Shown here in pieces: positions 46,667-57,650 of a stretch of 64,000 nucleotides of DNA. Made by a program: the position numbers and the translations under genes. The stretch is from Hevea brasiliensis (Eukaryota > Streptophyta > Magnoliopsida > Malpighiales > Euphorbiaceae). Position 1 is the stretch's first letter, and each line of letters starts with the position of its first letter. Under the pieces are notes generated by a model. The model saw only the letters and a program-made list of their open reading frames with translations, searched no databases and was not told where the DNA came from. The stretch covers positions 27,482,843 through 27,546,842 of the forward strand of contig NC_079505.1 of NCBI RefSeq assembly GCF_030052815.1. The letters run 5' to 3'.

Positions 46667-47605
46667 GTAAAGGTATGGTTGTCAAATACATTCTCCATGA
46701 AAGACTTAGGGGAGGCAACCTATATTCTTAGGATTCGCATCTATAGAGATAGAGCGAAAAAGAATAATTGGTTTATCCCAAAGTCTATACTTGGAAAATG
46801 TGTTAAAGAGGTTTAACATGCTTGATTCCAAGAGAGGATTGTTACAAGTGAGACATGGTATCTACCTTTCTAAAGAGATGTCTCCAAAGACACCTGAAGA
46901 AAGAGATAAGATGGCTAAGATTCCATATGCTTCGGCTATTGGAAGTTTAATGTATGCAATGTTGTGTACTAGGCCGGATATCGCATATGCTGTTAGTTTG
47001 ACTAGCAGGTATCAATCCAATCCAGGTTTGGAACACTGGATAGCTATCAAGAATATCCTTAAGTACTTAAGAAGAACTAGGGATTTATTCTTGATCTAGG
47101 GAGGTGGAGACTTGCAATTGGATAGTTATACTGATTCTGATTTCCAATCAGATATCGATGATAGAAAGTCTACCTCTGGATATGTGTTCATTTGTAATGG
47201 AGGTGCAGTCAGTTGGAAGAGTTCCAAACAGAGCACGACTACAGATTCCACTACTGAGGCTGAGTATATTGTTGGATCAGATACTACAAAGGAAGCTGTT
47301 TGGATAAAAAAGTTCGTGATAGAACTTGCAGTAGTTCCTTCCATTGAGTTAGCAGTTCCACTATATTGTGACAACAATGGAGCAGTCATACAGGCTAAGG
47401 AACTCAGGTCTCACCAAAAATCCAAACACATAGAAAGGCACTACCACATTATTAGAGAAATAGTTAGACGAGGCGATGTAGCCATACAGAAAATAGCATC
47501 AGCTGAAAATCCAGCTGATCCATTCACTAAGCCTATGTCACAGACTCAACTAGACCGACATCTTGAGAAGATGGGTCTAAGATATTGTAATGAATGGCTC
47601 TAGTG
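46667..47605 (+). pseudogene. pol: C2 reverse transcriptase end and RNase H
   Basis: Continues C2 from 34475 (the first five bases are the G2 target duplication). Frame 46791-47099 gives the RT end ([35 protein letters not shown]). TAG at 47096-47098 stands where C4 has TAT. Frame 47112-47603 is a nearly intact RNase H: DSYTDSDFQSDIDD, GGAVSWKSSKQST, STTEAEYI, LYCDNNGA and the HIERHYHIIREIV end with NPADPFTKP. It ends at the natural stop TAG before the purine tract. Confidence 0.93.
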
Positions 47606-47617
47606 CTAGTGGAAGAT

Positions 47618-49608
47618 TGTTAGTAGTATGCCCTAGAGCATATCATTTAGTATGTATCTTGTACATGTTTTATTAATAAAAGGCATTTTCACTTTTCTGT
47701 TTACATAAGATATTTTTGTGTAACAGAAAAGGTCCATTGATATTTTGTTACAAATTCTATTCTTAAGTTGTTAAGAATATGAGTGACAGTATTTCTAGTA
47801 CAAAGTATCATAAATAGGTTCACAATTAAGGATACTTCATAATAAGGACATGACTTATCCAGAAAGATTGTATTCATATTTGTTCCCAAGTTATTTATAT
47901 GAGATATAAATAAGATGGAATGGTGAGTCTCATGCCATAAAACAAACATGATAGGCACTTATACATGATAAGTAGGTCGAACCAGTGACACTTATGACAA
48001 GCACATGGAGTTTACTCTTGTCAATGTTTTGTCATAAATCATATTAGTGCATATAATCTTTAGATCTGAGATAGCACAATTATCTTATATATAGGTGGTT
48101 TGAGTTTGATACTGCTTTCATACTTGTACTGTGTATGGGTATATGGGCATGTGTTGGCTCCTACTAGTTATATATGGAGGTAGGTGTTGATCAAGATGGA
48201 ATCTGTTCCTCTAAGTACATAGAGATAAAATCCTATGTTCATTTAATTGTTCTTGATGTTTTAAGTTCCTGGCCAGGACAGATAGATTTGTTCAGAAAAG
48301 AGTTTCTGATGAGAAAATCTTTTAATCAAGAACTGGAATTAAAAGAGAACATAATATTCATAGCAAATGGGCTTTGACATAAACCATGACTCCAGCTTGA
48401 GTTGGGATTTTGTAATAGAGAGATTCTAGTGCATGGCAACATATGATTATTAGGTTCATTTAAGGTAAACCTTATTACTAATTGGGTGAACATGGCATGC
48501 TATGCTAGGTGTTAACCATGGTCGATGAGGTGCATAGAATGATTTAGAGAAATCATTTATGGTAAGAAAGAGTTCTGATGATATTAAGAGTTGATATCAT
48601 GTCTCACTGCCAATTAGTGATGAGCTTAGTAAGTCACACACATACACAAGTTATCACCTAATTAAATATGATTTAATTAATTAATTAAAGAGTTTAATTG
48701 ATTAATTAAATAGGTTTGGTTTGCAATTAGATTGCAAAGTCCCTAGCATGACTTGAAACCAAATCTAGATTACTGGATGTATAGTATAAGTTAAATTTAT
48801 ATTTAAAGTGTTTAAATATGAATTTAATTAATGAGAAATTAATTAATTAATAAAGATTAATCAATTAATTTATATTTGATATAAATTGATTAGAAAAAGA
48901 GAAATAATTATTTTGGGTTAAGAACTCAAAATTAAGACACAGGGGCATTTTAGTCTTTTCCCAGGGTGACATGTGGCATCATGAGATGGTGACACATGGC
49001 GTTACACCTAAGCTTGCCAAATGTCTTTTAATCATGTAAGATGATTAAAATTAAGATTAAATATAGGTTTGACACTTGGCACAATGTGATTGGGTTAATT
49101 AAACCTAGAACCAATCAGAGGGTGACATGTGGTAGGGGTTTAATGTGTTAACCTAGCTATATAAGTGTTGTTAAAAATACTAGAAATCGTTTCTAGTGTC
49201 CTGTTTACATCTTTTATCTCTTAAAAGGCAGAACTTGATTTTCTAAATAATAGAAAAAGCTTTAGAAGCTGTTCAAGGGCTGCCATAGGTGTTCTTGGTG
49301 TGGACAAGCTAGAGGGACAACATCTAGTGTCCTGAAGACGCATCTTAAAGGCGCAAATACACTGCAGTGCATCAAGAGGTTAGTGTGTTTGTTCTTGATT
49401 TAATCTAGGGTTCTAAAATTAATCTGATTAATTTTAAAATCTTAAATAGCAAATACATATCCAAAAACATATTAAAAGTGTTTTAATATGTTGTTTATCA
49501 CTGAAATCAAATAGATAAAAATAAATCTTGCATGATGCATGTGACCCTAGGTGAGAATTTTTGAATTCAATGGTATAAACTTGTGTTTTTCACGCTTCCG
49601 CTCCATCA
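47618..49608 (+). repeat. C2 3' LTR (1991 bp)
   Basis: TGTTAGTAG to CTCCATCA. A TATA-like CTATATAAG lies at 49157-49165; other copies have CTATTTAAG. Just downstream about 115 bp present in C4 are missing, so the inverted repeat ACTAGAAA/TTTCTAGT starts only about 20 bp after the TATA-like box. The frames 47701-47958 (-) and 48174-48377 (+) are LTR shadows. G4 protease sequence follows directly. Confidence 0.92.
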
Positions 49609-50185
49609 ATCCATGCCCAAGATGGTATCACAATCTCGGAAGGGTATGTCAATTAAGTCTGACAGGAATGTATGTCCTTGGATCACCAAAGGGCAATCTT
49701 TATACAATTTGTTCACCCTAACCTCTTGCCCTAAGGGACTAGTCACTAGCATATCATAATCCATTTTCAAGCAAGGAATGGCAACATAACATGCAATACT
49801 GGCACTAGCATAAAAATGTGTAGAACCAGGGTCAAACAGCATAAATACATCTCTACCAAAGATGGAGAAAGTACCAGCAATAACATCTGATGTCTCAGCT
49901 TCATCCCTCTGGCGCATGGTGTACACCCTGGCTGATACACCACTCTGCTCTGATTGGCTCGCTGTGACCTGGCTGCCAGAAGTGTTACCTCTACCCCTGC
50001 CTTGGCCTCTACTAGCTGTCTGTTGTCCTCTAGAATTAGAACCTTGAACAGATCCCTCAGTGGTGGTAGGCGGCCCAGACCTGCGAGCACTAGTGCAATC
50101 TCTAGCAAAATGCCCACTTCCACCACAATTGTAATAGGCTCCTATGGCCTTATAACACACATCCTCCATGATTCCTGCTATAGGT
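49609..50185 (-). pseudogene. gag-pro: G4 gag C-terminus and protease
   Basis: The frame 50211-49606 begins in the neighbouring LTR; true gag-protease starts at 50185. The zinc knuckle (50136-50095) reads YYNCGGSGHFARDC, so the first zinc-binding Cys has become Tyr. A long Gly/Ser/Arg-rich linker precedes the protease motif FDPGSTHFYAS (catalytic DPGS at 49833-49822) and the SDLIDIPF and ILGMD segment, where C2 interrupts it. There is no internal stop in about 190 codons. Confidence 0.9.
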
Positions 50186-52203
50186 TGAAGGAACGGAAGC
50201 GTGAAAAACACAAGATTATACCATTGAATTCAAAAATTTTCACCTAGGGTCACATGCACCATGCAAGATTTATTTTTATCTATTTAATTTCAATGATAAA
50301 CAACATATTAAAACTCTTTTAATATGTTTTTGGATCTGTATTTGCCATTTAAGATTTTAAAATTAATCAAATTAATTTTAGAACCCTAGATTAAATCAAG
50401 GACTATTACACTAACCTCTTGATGTCTTTGAGATCGTCTTGAGGACACGGATGTTGTCCCTCTGTCCACACCAAGAACACCTATGGCAGCCTTGAACAGC
50501 TTCTAAAGCCTTTTCTATTAATTAGAAAATCAAGTTACGCCTTTTAAGAGATTAAAGATGTAAGACACTAGAAACAATTTCTAGTGTTCTTAATTCGAGA
50601 GATTGATGGCTAATCTCTTTGAATTGATGAGAGATGAAGAGAAATAGCTGGAGAGGCTCAAAGTGGCGTGACATATGAGAGGAGAGGCTGCTGGTTATGT
50701 TTCCTTTTCATAACCACACTTAAATAGCTAGGTTAACACATTAAACCCTAGCCACATGTCACATTTTGATTAGCTCTAGGTTTAAGTGACCCAATCACAT
50801 TGTGCAAAGTGTCAAACCTATATTTAATCTTGATTTTAATCATCTTACATGATTAAAACATTTGGCAAGCTTATGTGTTATGCCATGTGTCACCATCTCA
50901 TGGTGCCACGTGTCACAATGTGAAATGACCAAAATGGTCTTAATTTTGAGTTCTCAACCCAAAATAATTATTATCTTCTTCTAATTAATTTATATCAAAT
51001 ATAAATTAATTAATTAATCTCTATTAATTAATTTCTCATCAATTAAATTCATATTTAAACACTTTAAATATAAATTTAATTTATACTACACATCAATAAT
51101 CTAGATTTGGTTTCAAGTCATGCTAGACTTTGCAATTTAATTGCAAACCAAATCTATTTAATTAATCAATTAAACTCTTTAATTAATTAATTAAATCATA
51201 TTTAAATAGGTGATAACTTGTGTATGTGTGTGACTTACTAGGCTCATCACTAATTGGCAATGAGACATGATATCAACTCTTAATATCATCGACTCTTTCT
51301 TACCATAAATGATTTCTCTAAATCATTTTATGAACCTCATAGACCATGGTTAACACCTAGCATAGCATGCCATGGCCAATTAGTAATAAGATTTACCTTA
51401 AATGAACCTATAATCATATGTTACCATGCACTAGAATCTCTCTGTTAAAAATCCCAACTCAAATGAGTCATGGTTTATGTCAAACTCCATTTGCTATGAA
51501 TATTATGTTCTCTTTTAATTCAGTTCTTGATTAAAAGATTTTCTCATCGAAACTCTTTTGAATAAATCTATCTGAACTTGAAACATCAAGAACAATTAAA
51601 TGAACATAGATTTTAACTCTATTTACTTAGAGAGCAGATTCCATCTTGATCAACACCTACCTCCATATATAACTAGCAGAGCCAACACATGCCCATATAC
51701 CCATACATAGTACAAGTATGAAAGCGATATCAAACTCAAACTACCTATATACAAGATAATCTCAGTCTAAAGATTATATGCGATATGATTTATGACAAAA
51801 CATTGACAAGAGTAAACTCCATGTGCTTGTCATAAGTGTCATCCATACTTATCATTTATAAGTGCCTATCATATTTGTTATATGGCATGAGACTCACCAT
51901 TCCATCTTATTTATATCTCATATAAATAACTTGGGAACAAATATGAATACAATCTTTCTGGATAAGTCATGTCCTTATTATGAAGTATCCTCGATTGTGA
52001 ACCTATTTATGATACTTTGTACTAGAAATATTGTCACTCATATTCTTAACAACTTAAGAATAATATTTCTAACAAAATATCAATGGACCTTTTCTATTAC
52101 ACATAAATATATTATGTAAACGGAAAAGTGGAAATGCCTTTTATTAATAAAAATATGTACAAGATACATACTAAATGATATGCTCTAGGGCATACAACTA
52201 ACA
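50186..52203 (-). repeat. Copia solo LTR, minus strand (2018 bp)
   Basis: TGAAGGAACGG (50186) to CTAACA (52203), flanked by TAGGT at 50181-50185 and 52204-52208. No internal copia sequence adjoins, so it is a solo LTR. Contains an intact GCCACGTGT site (50905-50913) and the 10-bp inverted repeat 50565-50587. Many small deletions relative to the C3 LTRs fall on CAG, CTG or CCAGG strings. Confidence 0.93.
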
Positions 52204-52250
52204 TAGGTTTCATAGGTACGAGTAGGAAAGGAACCCCTAGATGTCTGCTA
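52204..52250 (-). pseudogene. 47-bp gag fragment of G4 between two copia LTRs
   Basis: The piece of G4 gag that separates the solo LTR from C4. Its first five bases (TAGGT) and last five (TGCTA) are the target duplications of these two insertions. Read on the minus strand it leads into the segment before the zinc knuckle. Confidence 0.85.
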
Positions 52251-54311
52251 TGTTAGTAGTATGCCCTAGAGCATATCATTTAGTATGTATCTTGTACATA
52301 TTTTTAATAATAAAAGGCATTTCCACTTTTCCGTTTACATAATATATTTATGTGTAATAGAAAAGGTCCATTGATATTTTGTTAGAAATATTATTCTTAA
52401 GTTGTTAAGAATATGAGTGACAATATTTCTAGCACAAAGTATCATAAATAGGTTCACAATCGAGGATACTTCATAATAAGGACATGACTTATCCAGAAAG
52501 ATTGTATTCATGTTTGTTCCCAAGTTATTTATATGAGATATAAATAAGATGGAATGGTGAGTCTCATGCCATATAACAAATATGATAGGCACTTATAAAT
52601 GATAAGTGACACTTATGACAAGCACGTGGAGTTTACTCTTGTCAATGTTTTGTCATAAATCATATCGTGCATATAATCTTTAGACCCGAGATAGCACAAT
52701 ATCTTGTATATAGGTAGTTTGAGTTTGATATTGCTTTCATACTTGTACTATGTATGGGTATATGGGCATGTGTTGGCTCCTGCTAGTTATATATGGAGGT
52801 AGGTGTTGATCAAGATGGAATCTGTTCCTCTAAGTAAATAGAGTTAAAATCCTATGTTCATTTAATTGTTCTTGATGTTTCAAGTTCTGGCCAGACAGAT
52901 AGATTTATTCGAAAAGAGTTTACGATGAGAAAAATCTTTTAATCAAGAACTGGAATTAAAAGAGAACATAATATTCATAGCAAATGGAGTTTGACATAAA
53001 CCATGACTCTGAGTTGGGATTTTGTGAGATTCTAGTGCATGGTAACATATGATTATAGGTTCATTTAAGGTAAACCTTATTACTAATTGGGTGGCCATGG
53101 CATGCTATGCTAGGTGTTAACCATGGTCTATGAGGTTCATAAAATGATTTAGAGAAATCATTTATGGTAAGAAAGAGTTCTGATGATATTAAGAGTTGAT
53201 ATCATTTCTCATTGCCAATTAGTGATGAGCCTAGTAAGTCACACACATACACAAGTTATCACCTATTTAAATATGATTTAATTAATTAATTAAAAAGAGT
53301 TTAATTGATTAATTAAATAGATTTGGTTTGCAATTAAATTGCAAAGTCCCTAGCATGACTTGAAACCAAATCTAGATTATTGGATGTGTAGTATAAATTA
53401 AATTTATATTTAAAGTGTTTAAATATGAATTTAATTGATGAGAAATTAATTAATAGAGATTAATTAATTAATTTATATTTGATATAAATTAATTAGAAGA
53501 AGAAAATAATTATTTTGGGTTAAGAACTCAAAATTAAGACACAGGGGCATTTTGGTCATTTCACAGTGTGACACATGGCACCATGAGATGGTGACACATG
53601 GCATAACACATAAGCTTGCCAAATGTTTTTTTAATCATGTAAGATGATTAAAATCAAGATTAAATATAGGTTTGACACTTGGCACAATGTGATTGGGTCA
53701 CTTAAACCTAGAGCTAATCAAAAGGTGACATGTGGCTAGGGTTTAATGTGTTAACCTAGCTATTTAAGTGTGGTTATGAAAAGATAACATAACCAGCAGC
53801 CTCTCCTCTCAATTGTCACGCCACTTTGACCCTCTCCAGCCATTCTTCTTCATCTCTCATCAATTCAAAGAGATTAGCCATCAATCTCTTGAATTAAGAA
53901 CACTAGAAATTGTTTCTAGTGTCCTGTTTACATCTCTAATCTCTTAAAAGGCAGAACTTGAATTTCTAATTAATAGAAAAGGCTTTAGAAGCTGTTCAAG
54001 GGCTGCCATAGGTGTTCTTGGTGTGGACAAGCTAGAGGGACAACATTTGGTGTCCTGAAGACGAATCTCAAAGCGCACATCAAGAGGTTAGTGTAATCGT
54101 TCTTGATTTAATCTAGGGTTCTAAAATTAATCTGATTAATTTTAAAATCTTAAATGGCAAATACAGATCCAAAAACATATTAAAAGAGTTTTAATATGTT
54201 GTTTATCATTGAAATCAAATAGATAAAAATAAATCTTGCATGGTGCATGTGACCCTAGGTGAAAAATTTTTAATTAAATGGTATAAACTGGTGTTTTTCA
54301 CGCTTCCTTCA
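52251..54311 (+). repeat. C4 5' LTR (2061 bp)
   Basis: TGTTAGTAG to CTTCCTTCA. Contains ACACATGGC (53571-53579, a decayed ABRE), a TATA-like CTATTTAAG (53760-53768) and the 10-bp inverted repeat ACACTAGAAA/TTTCTAGTGT (53900-53922). No gene; 52335-52592 (-) is the shared antisense frame. Confidence 0.94.
53760..53768 (+). promoter_or_regulatory. Putative TATA-like box of the C4 LTR promoter
   Basis: CTATTTAAG lies about 130 bp before the inverted repeat and about 190 bp after the ABRE-like site. The same string is at 61015-61023 in the 3' LTR, and CTATATAAG at 49157-49165 in C2. Position and sequence suggest a promoter, but the start site is unknown. Confidence 0.4.
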
Positions 54312-54313
54312 AT

Positions 54314-54325
54314 TGGTATCGAGCC
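54314..54325 (+). other. C4 primer-binding site, one base missing
   Basis: TGGTATCGAGCC, two bases after the LTR. C3 has TGGTATCAGAGCC; the A of the CAG is missing here. A real loss would weaken priming; it also fits the CAG-linked error pattern. Confidence 0.85.
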
Positions 54326-56085
54326 ACTATATTTGCCATTTAGATTGGTGATTATATAATTTAATTGTGTGTTTGATCATGAGATCAAGAGATTCATTGC
54401 TGGTTGGATCATGAGATGTGGCGTCACACATGGAGAAGCCACCATTGGTGGCGTCAACAATGGTTCCATGGGTGATTCAAGGTTTGGCTTTTAATTCTGC
54501 AATTGTTGTATGATCTAAGGCCTATTTTTTGACTAATTAAAGTGTTTAATTAGTTGTTTTAATCACACAATTAAATTATGATTCAAATCAGAATTTTAAA
54601 AATTGTTTGAATGTGATTCAAATCTGAATTTTAAAAGTTATTTGAATGTGATTCAAATCTGAATTTTTAAAGTTGTTTGAATCATATTTAAATCTGATTT
54701 TTTAAAATTGATTCAATAAAATTCAGATCTGATTTTTAAGAAATATTTGAATGTGATTCAAATCTGATTTTTAAAAATGTTTGAATGTGATTCAAATCTG
54801 AATTTTTGAAGTTGTTTGAATGTGATTCAAATCTGAATTTTTAAATTTGTTTGAATGAGATTCAAATCTGAATTTTTAAATTTATTTGAATCATATTCAA
54901 ATCTGGATTTTTAAGTTGAATATGAGATATTCAATTTAATTTAAGTATGTATGTTTTATTTAATTGTTAAATAGTGATATGCATGATGGATGATCATGGA
55001 CTATAAAAGACCAATGTGATTGGATTTATTTCTTTTATGTTTCTTTGGGATTGTAAATTAATTAATTTATTTTAATTTATTTTGGGCATGTATTATTAAG
55101 TTTGTAATAATTTTTGGGTTGTAATTTCATTTATTTAAGTTCTTGTAAATTGCCTTGGTATGCCAAGGATTACTATGTAATATTGGATTGCAAGAAGTTC
55201 AAGGAGGTCAAGAGCATTGGTGGGACCAGTGGGAGAATTCATTATCAAGTCTTGATTAAGTACTCCTTCAGCAAATCTTGTAAAATGAATGAATGAAATG
55301 CACCTAGGAATGCTGATTCAATTCTTGGTGGCTCGAATTGAATCCCTTAGAAAGTCCATGATCATACCATATTTACTTATCCATGAATGCATGAGATGTA
55401 TGGGAATGTATGCAATTATATGATATATGCATGCTAAATGGATAATGTGCAAAGTGAGACCTTAATAGTAATTAGGATGACCATAAAATCTTCCAAACAA
55501 ATGATTAAGTTGGAAATGCTATAATTAAAGTAATTATAACATAGGCCCTCCATTGGGGCAATTATTTTAAGAAATTTTAAATAGTTGCATAAGATGCAAT
55601 TAATTTAAGAGATTTTCTTAAGAATAATTGTTAAGCATGAGATGTTGTAAATATGTAAATGGTTTGGTGGCCAATATTGGATGTACCTGAGGACATTAAA
55701 ATTATTTACATAATTATCGCTCAATGGGATCAACTTAACTAATGCAAGATAAGTCAATAATGGATGTACCTGAGATTTTGAGCATTAGGGGCTAGGTAAA
55801 GGATTGAACCTCACATGAGATGTGATGGGCAAGGAGTTGCTCACTTATAGTTTATTGTAATTCCAATAATGGATGTACCTGAGGATGATCAATAGAATTA
55901 TAAGAATTCAATCACCCACTAGAAATCTATCCAACTAGGATTTCCGTTTTCTACTTTGGAAGTGTAGGATTCGCTAAGTTAGTGGGAGGACCAATTTGAT
56001 TAAAAGACCATAATCATTTTGGTTAATTACATGATACATTTACTAATTAATCTGGTTATTTTCTGCAGTTAATTTTATGATAAAA
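54326..56085 (+). other. C4 untranslated leader
   Basis: About 1.76 kb without a supported gene. Contains a GCCACCA/TGGTGGC palindrome (54445-54459), the tandem array (54578-54914) and three GATGTACCTGAG motifs (55672-55693, 55755-55775, 55864-55884). The 60-codon frame at 55114-55296 is not conserved in C1 and is not called. Confidence 0.8.
54578..54914 (+). repeat. C4 leader tandem repeats
   Basis: About 10 copies of a 33-36-bp unit built on TTTGAATGTGATTCAAATC, each unit containing the imperfect palindrome TTTGAAT/ATTCAAA. Matches C3 30835-31171. Confidence 0.92.
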
Positions 56086-56870
56086 ATGAGCACAAAACAA
56101 CCACCACCATCCAATATCCTTGCAAGCATACTTGATCACAATAGGTTGACAGGACCTAATCTGTCAGATTAGCTAAGAAATTTGAAACTTGTCTTGAACC
56201 TTGAACATATAGGATATGTTCTAGATTCAAATGTTCGTGGTCCCTTACCTCCAGAGGCCACACAAGAGGAACATGAAACTTTGGACAAGTGGAAGGAGCA
56301 TGATATGAGAGCTAAGTGTTACATGCTTGCTTCCATGAGGACTGAGTTACAGAAGCAACATGAGAACATGCAGTGCGAGTGAGATCCTCCTTCACCTACA
56401 AGAGTTGTATGGTGAGCAGAATGCTAGGTATGAGATATCTAGACTATTCCGTATGAGGATGTCTGAGGGACAGAATGTTGGGGATCATGTCCACAAGATG
56501 ATTGGTGATTGTTGGAATATTTTGACTTCAACATGGATTTCCAACTACAAAGCGGATTTGATCCTTGATCCCTTCACGAGTCTTTTGGGAATTATGTGAC
56601 AAATTTCCATATGACTAAATAGGACTGCACCTTAGCTAGTTTACTCAACATGCTGGTTATTGCCCAAAAGAATATGCCAGGCAATAAAGGGAAAGAGGTA
56701 GCTTTGGTTGCATCTTCTTACTGGAAAGCCCAACAAGAAGAAGGGCAATAAGAAAAGAAACCTCAGTTCTGGTCCTTCCAAGAAAATAGCTAAAAAGGAA
56801 GACCAAAGTGACAAAGGCAAAGGAAAGCGTTTCCGAAAGTGTTTCCATTGCCGATGAAAGTGTTTCCAGT
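56086..56870 (+). pseudogene. gag: C4 gag, broken and 3' deleted
   Basis: ATG at 56086 begins MSTKQPPPSNILASILDH. A Trp codon is TAG at about 56169, and frames break at about 56375, 56420 and 56510. The pieces 56182-56382 and 56360-56599 still match C1 and C2 gag. After the lysine-rich tract the text GAAAGTGTTTCC recurs and the sequence jumps at about 56870 to the region before integrase, the same junction as in C1. Confidence 0.87.
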
Positions 56871-56879
56871 ATAGCAATC

Positions 56880-57650
56880 TAAAAGAATACAATGCCATGG
56901 TGAAAACCAACTCAAGTTCAAAATATATTTGGCACTTAAGGTTATCTCATGTTGCAGAAGATAGGATTGCAAAATTGGAGAAAATGGGGATTCTATCCTC
57001 ATTGGGCTCTGAGCCTACTCCAACTTGTGAATCTTGCCTTCAAGGCAAAATGACTAGATCACCCTTTGTTGGACAAGGGCTAAGAGCTGAAAATATTTTG
57101 GAATTAATACATAGTGATGTATGTGGTCCGTTTAAAGAAATGGCTAGAGGGGGTTTTCATTATTTTATTACCTTTCGATGATAAATCAAGGTTTGGGTAT
57201 TTGTATTTGATGAAATACAAACATGAATCTTTTGAAAAGTTCAAAGAATTTAAATCAAGTAGAAAATCAAGCAGAAAGAGTATTAAAGCTCTTGATCAGA
57301 TTGTGGAGGTGAATATTTGAGTCTTGAATTTGATGAATACTTGAGAGAGCATGGCATTGTTTCTCGGTGACTCCTCCAGAACGCCATACTTGAATGGTGT
57401 ATCTGAAAGGAGAAATCGTACCTATTGGATATGGTGCAGTATGATGAGCTATACTGATATGCCAATCTCCTTTTGGGGATTTGCATTAGAATCAGCTTTG
57501 TATATTCTGAATAGGATTCCATCAAAATCAGTTTCTTCCACACCTTATGAGATATGGCATGAAATAAAACCAAGTCCTAAGCATGTTAAGATTTGGGGTT
57601 GTCGACTTATATCAAAAAGTGAACAACGATAAATTGGAGACAAGATCAGA
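56880..57650 (+). pseudogene. int: C4 integrase
   Basis: Frame 56897-57181 has the zinc His (IWHLRLSHV), CESCLQGK and the first Asp (ELIHSDVCGPF). Frame 57114-57320 has DDKSRFGYLYLMKY. The second Asp region is in a broken stretch at 57290-57320. Frame 57351-57632 has the Glu (SERRNRT) and the FWGFALESALYILNRIPS block. Losses such as CCCAGCTGAC reading CTCGGTGAC at about 57361 break the frames. Confidence 0.88.

Larger units (their letters stand above)
17707..49608 (+). mobile_element. C2: Ty1/copia element in four pieces, interrupted by G3/C3 and G2
   Basis: Pieces: 17707-20263 (gag to RT), 34164-34475 (middle of RT), 46667-47617 (end of RT, RNase H) and 3' LTR 47618-49608. Joined in order they give one collinear copia pol. 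The 5' LTR, leader and start of gag are missing left of the inverted LTR. C2 retains the zinc knuckle and protease that C1 and C4 lack. Its right end lies in the protease gene of gypsy element G4. Confidence 0.92.

Noticed and set aside
48174..48377. Short plus-strand frame in the C2 LTR
   Set aside because: Not open in most of the other copia LTR copies and has no motif.
54578..54914. CRISPR-like array
   Set aside because: There are no unique spacers between constant repeats; units are contiguous, AT-rich and vary along their length, and the context is a copia leader.
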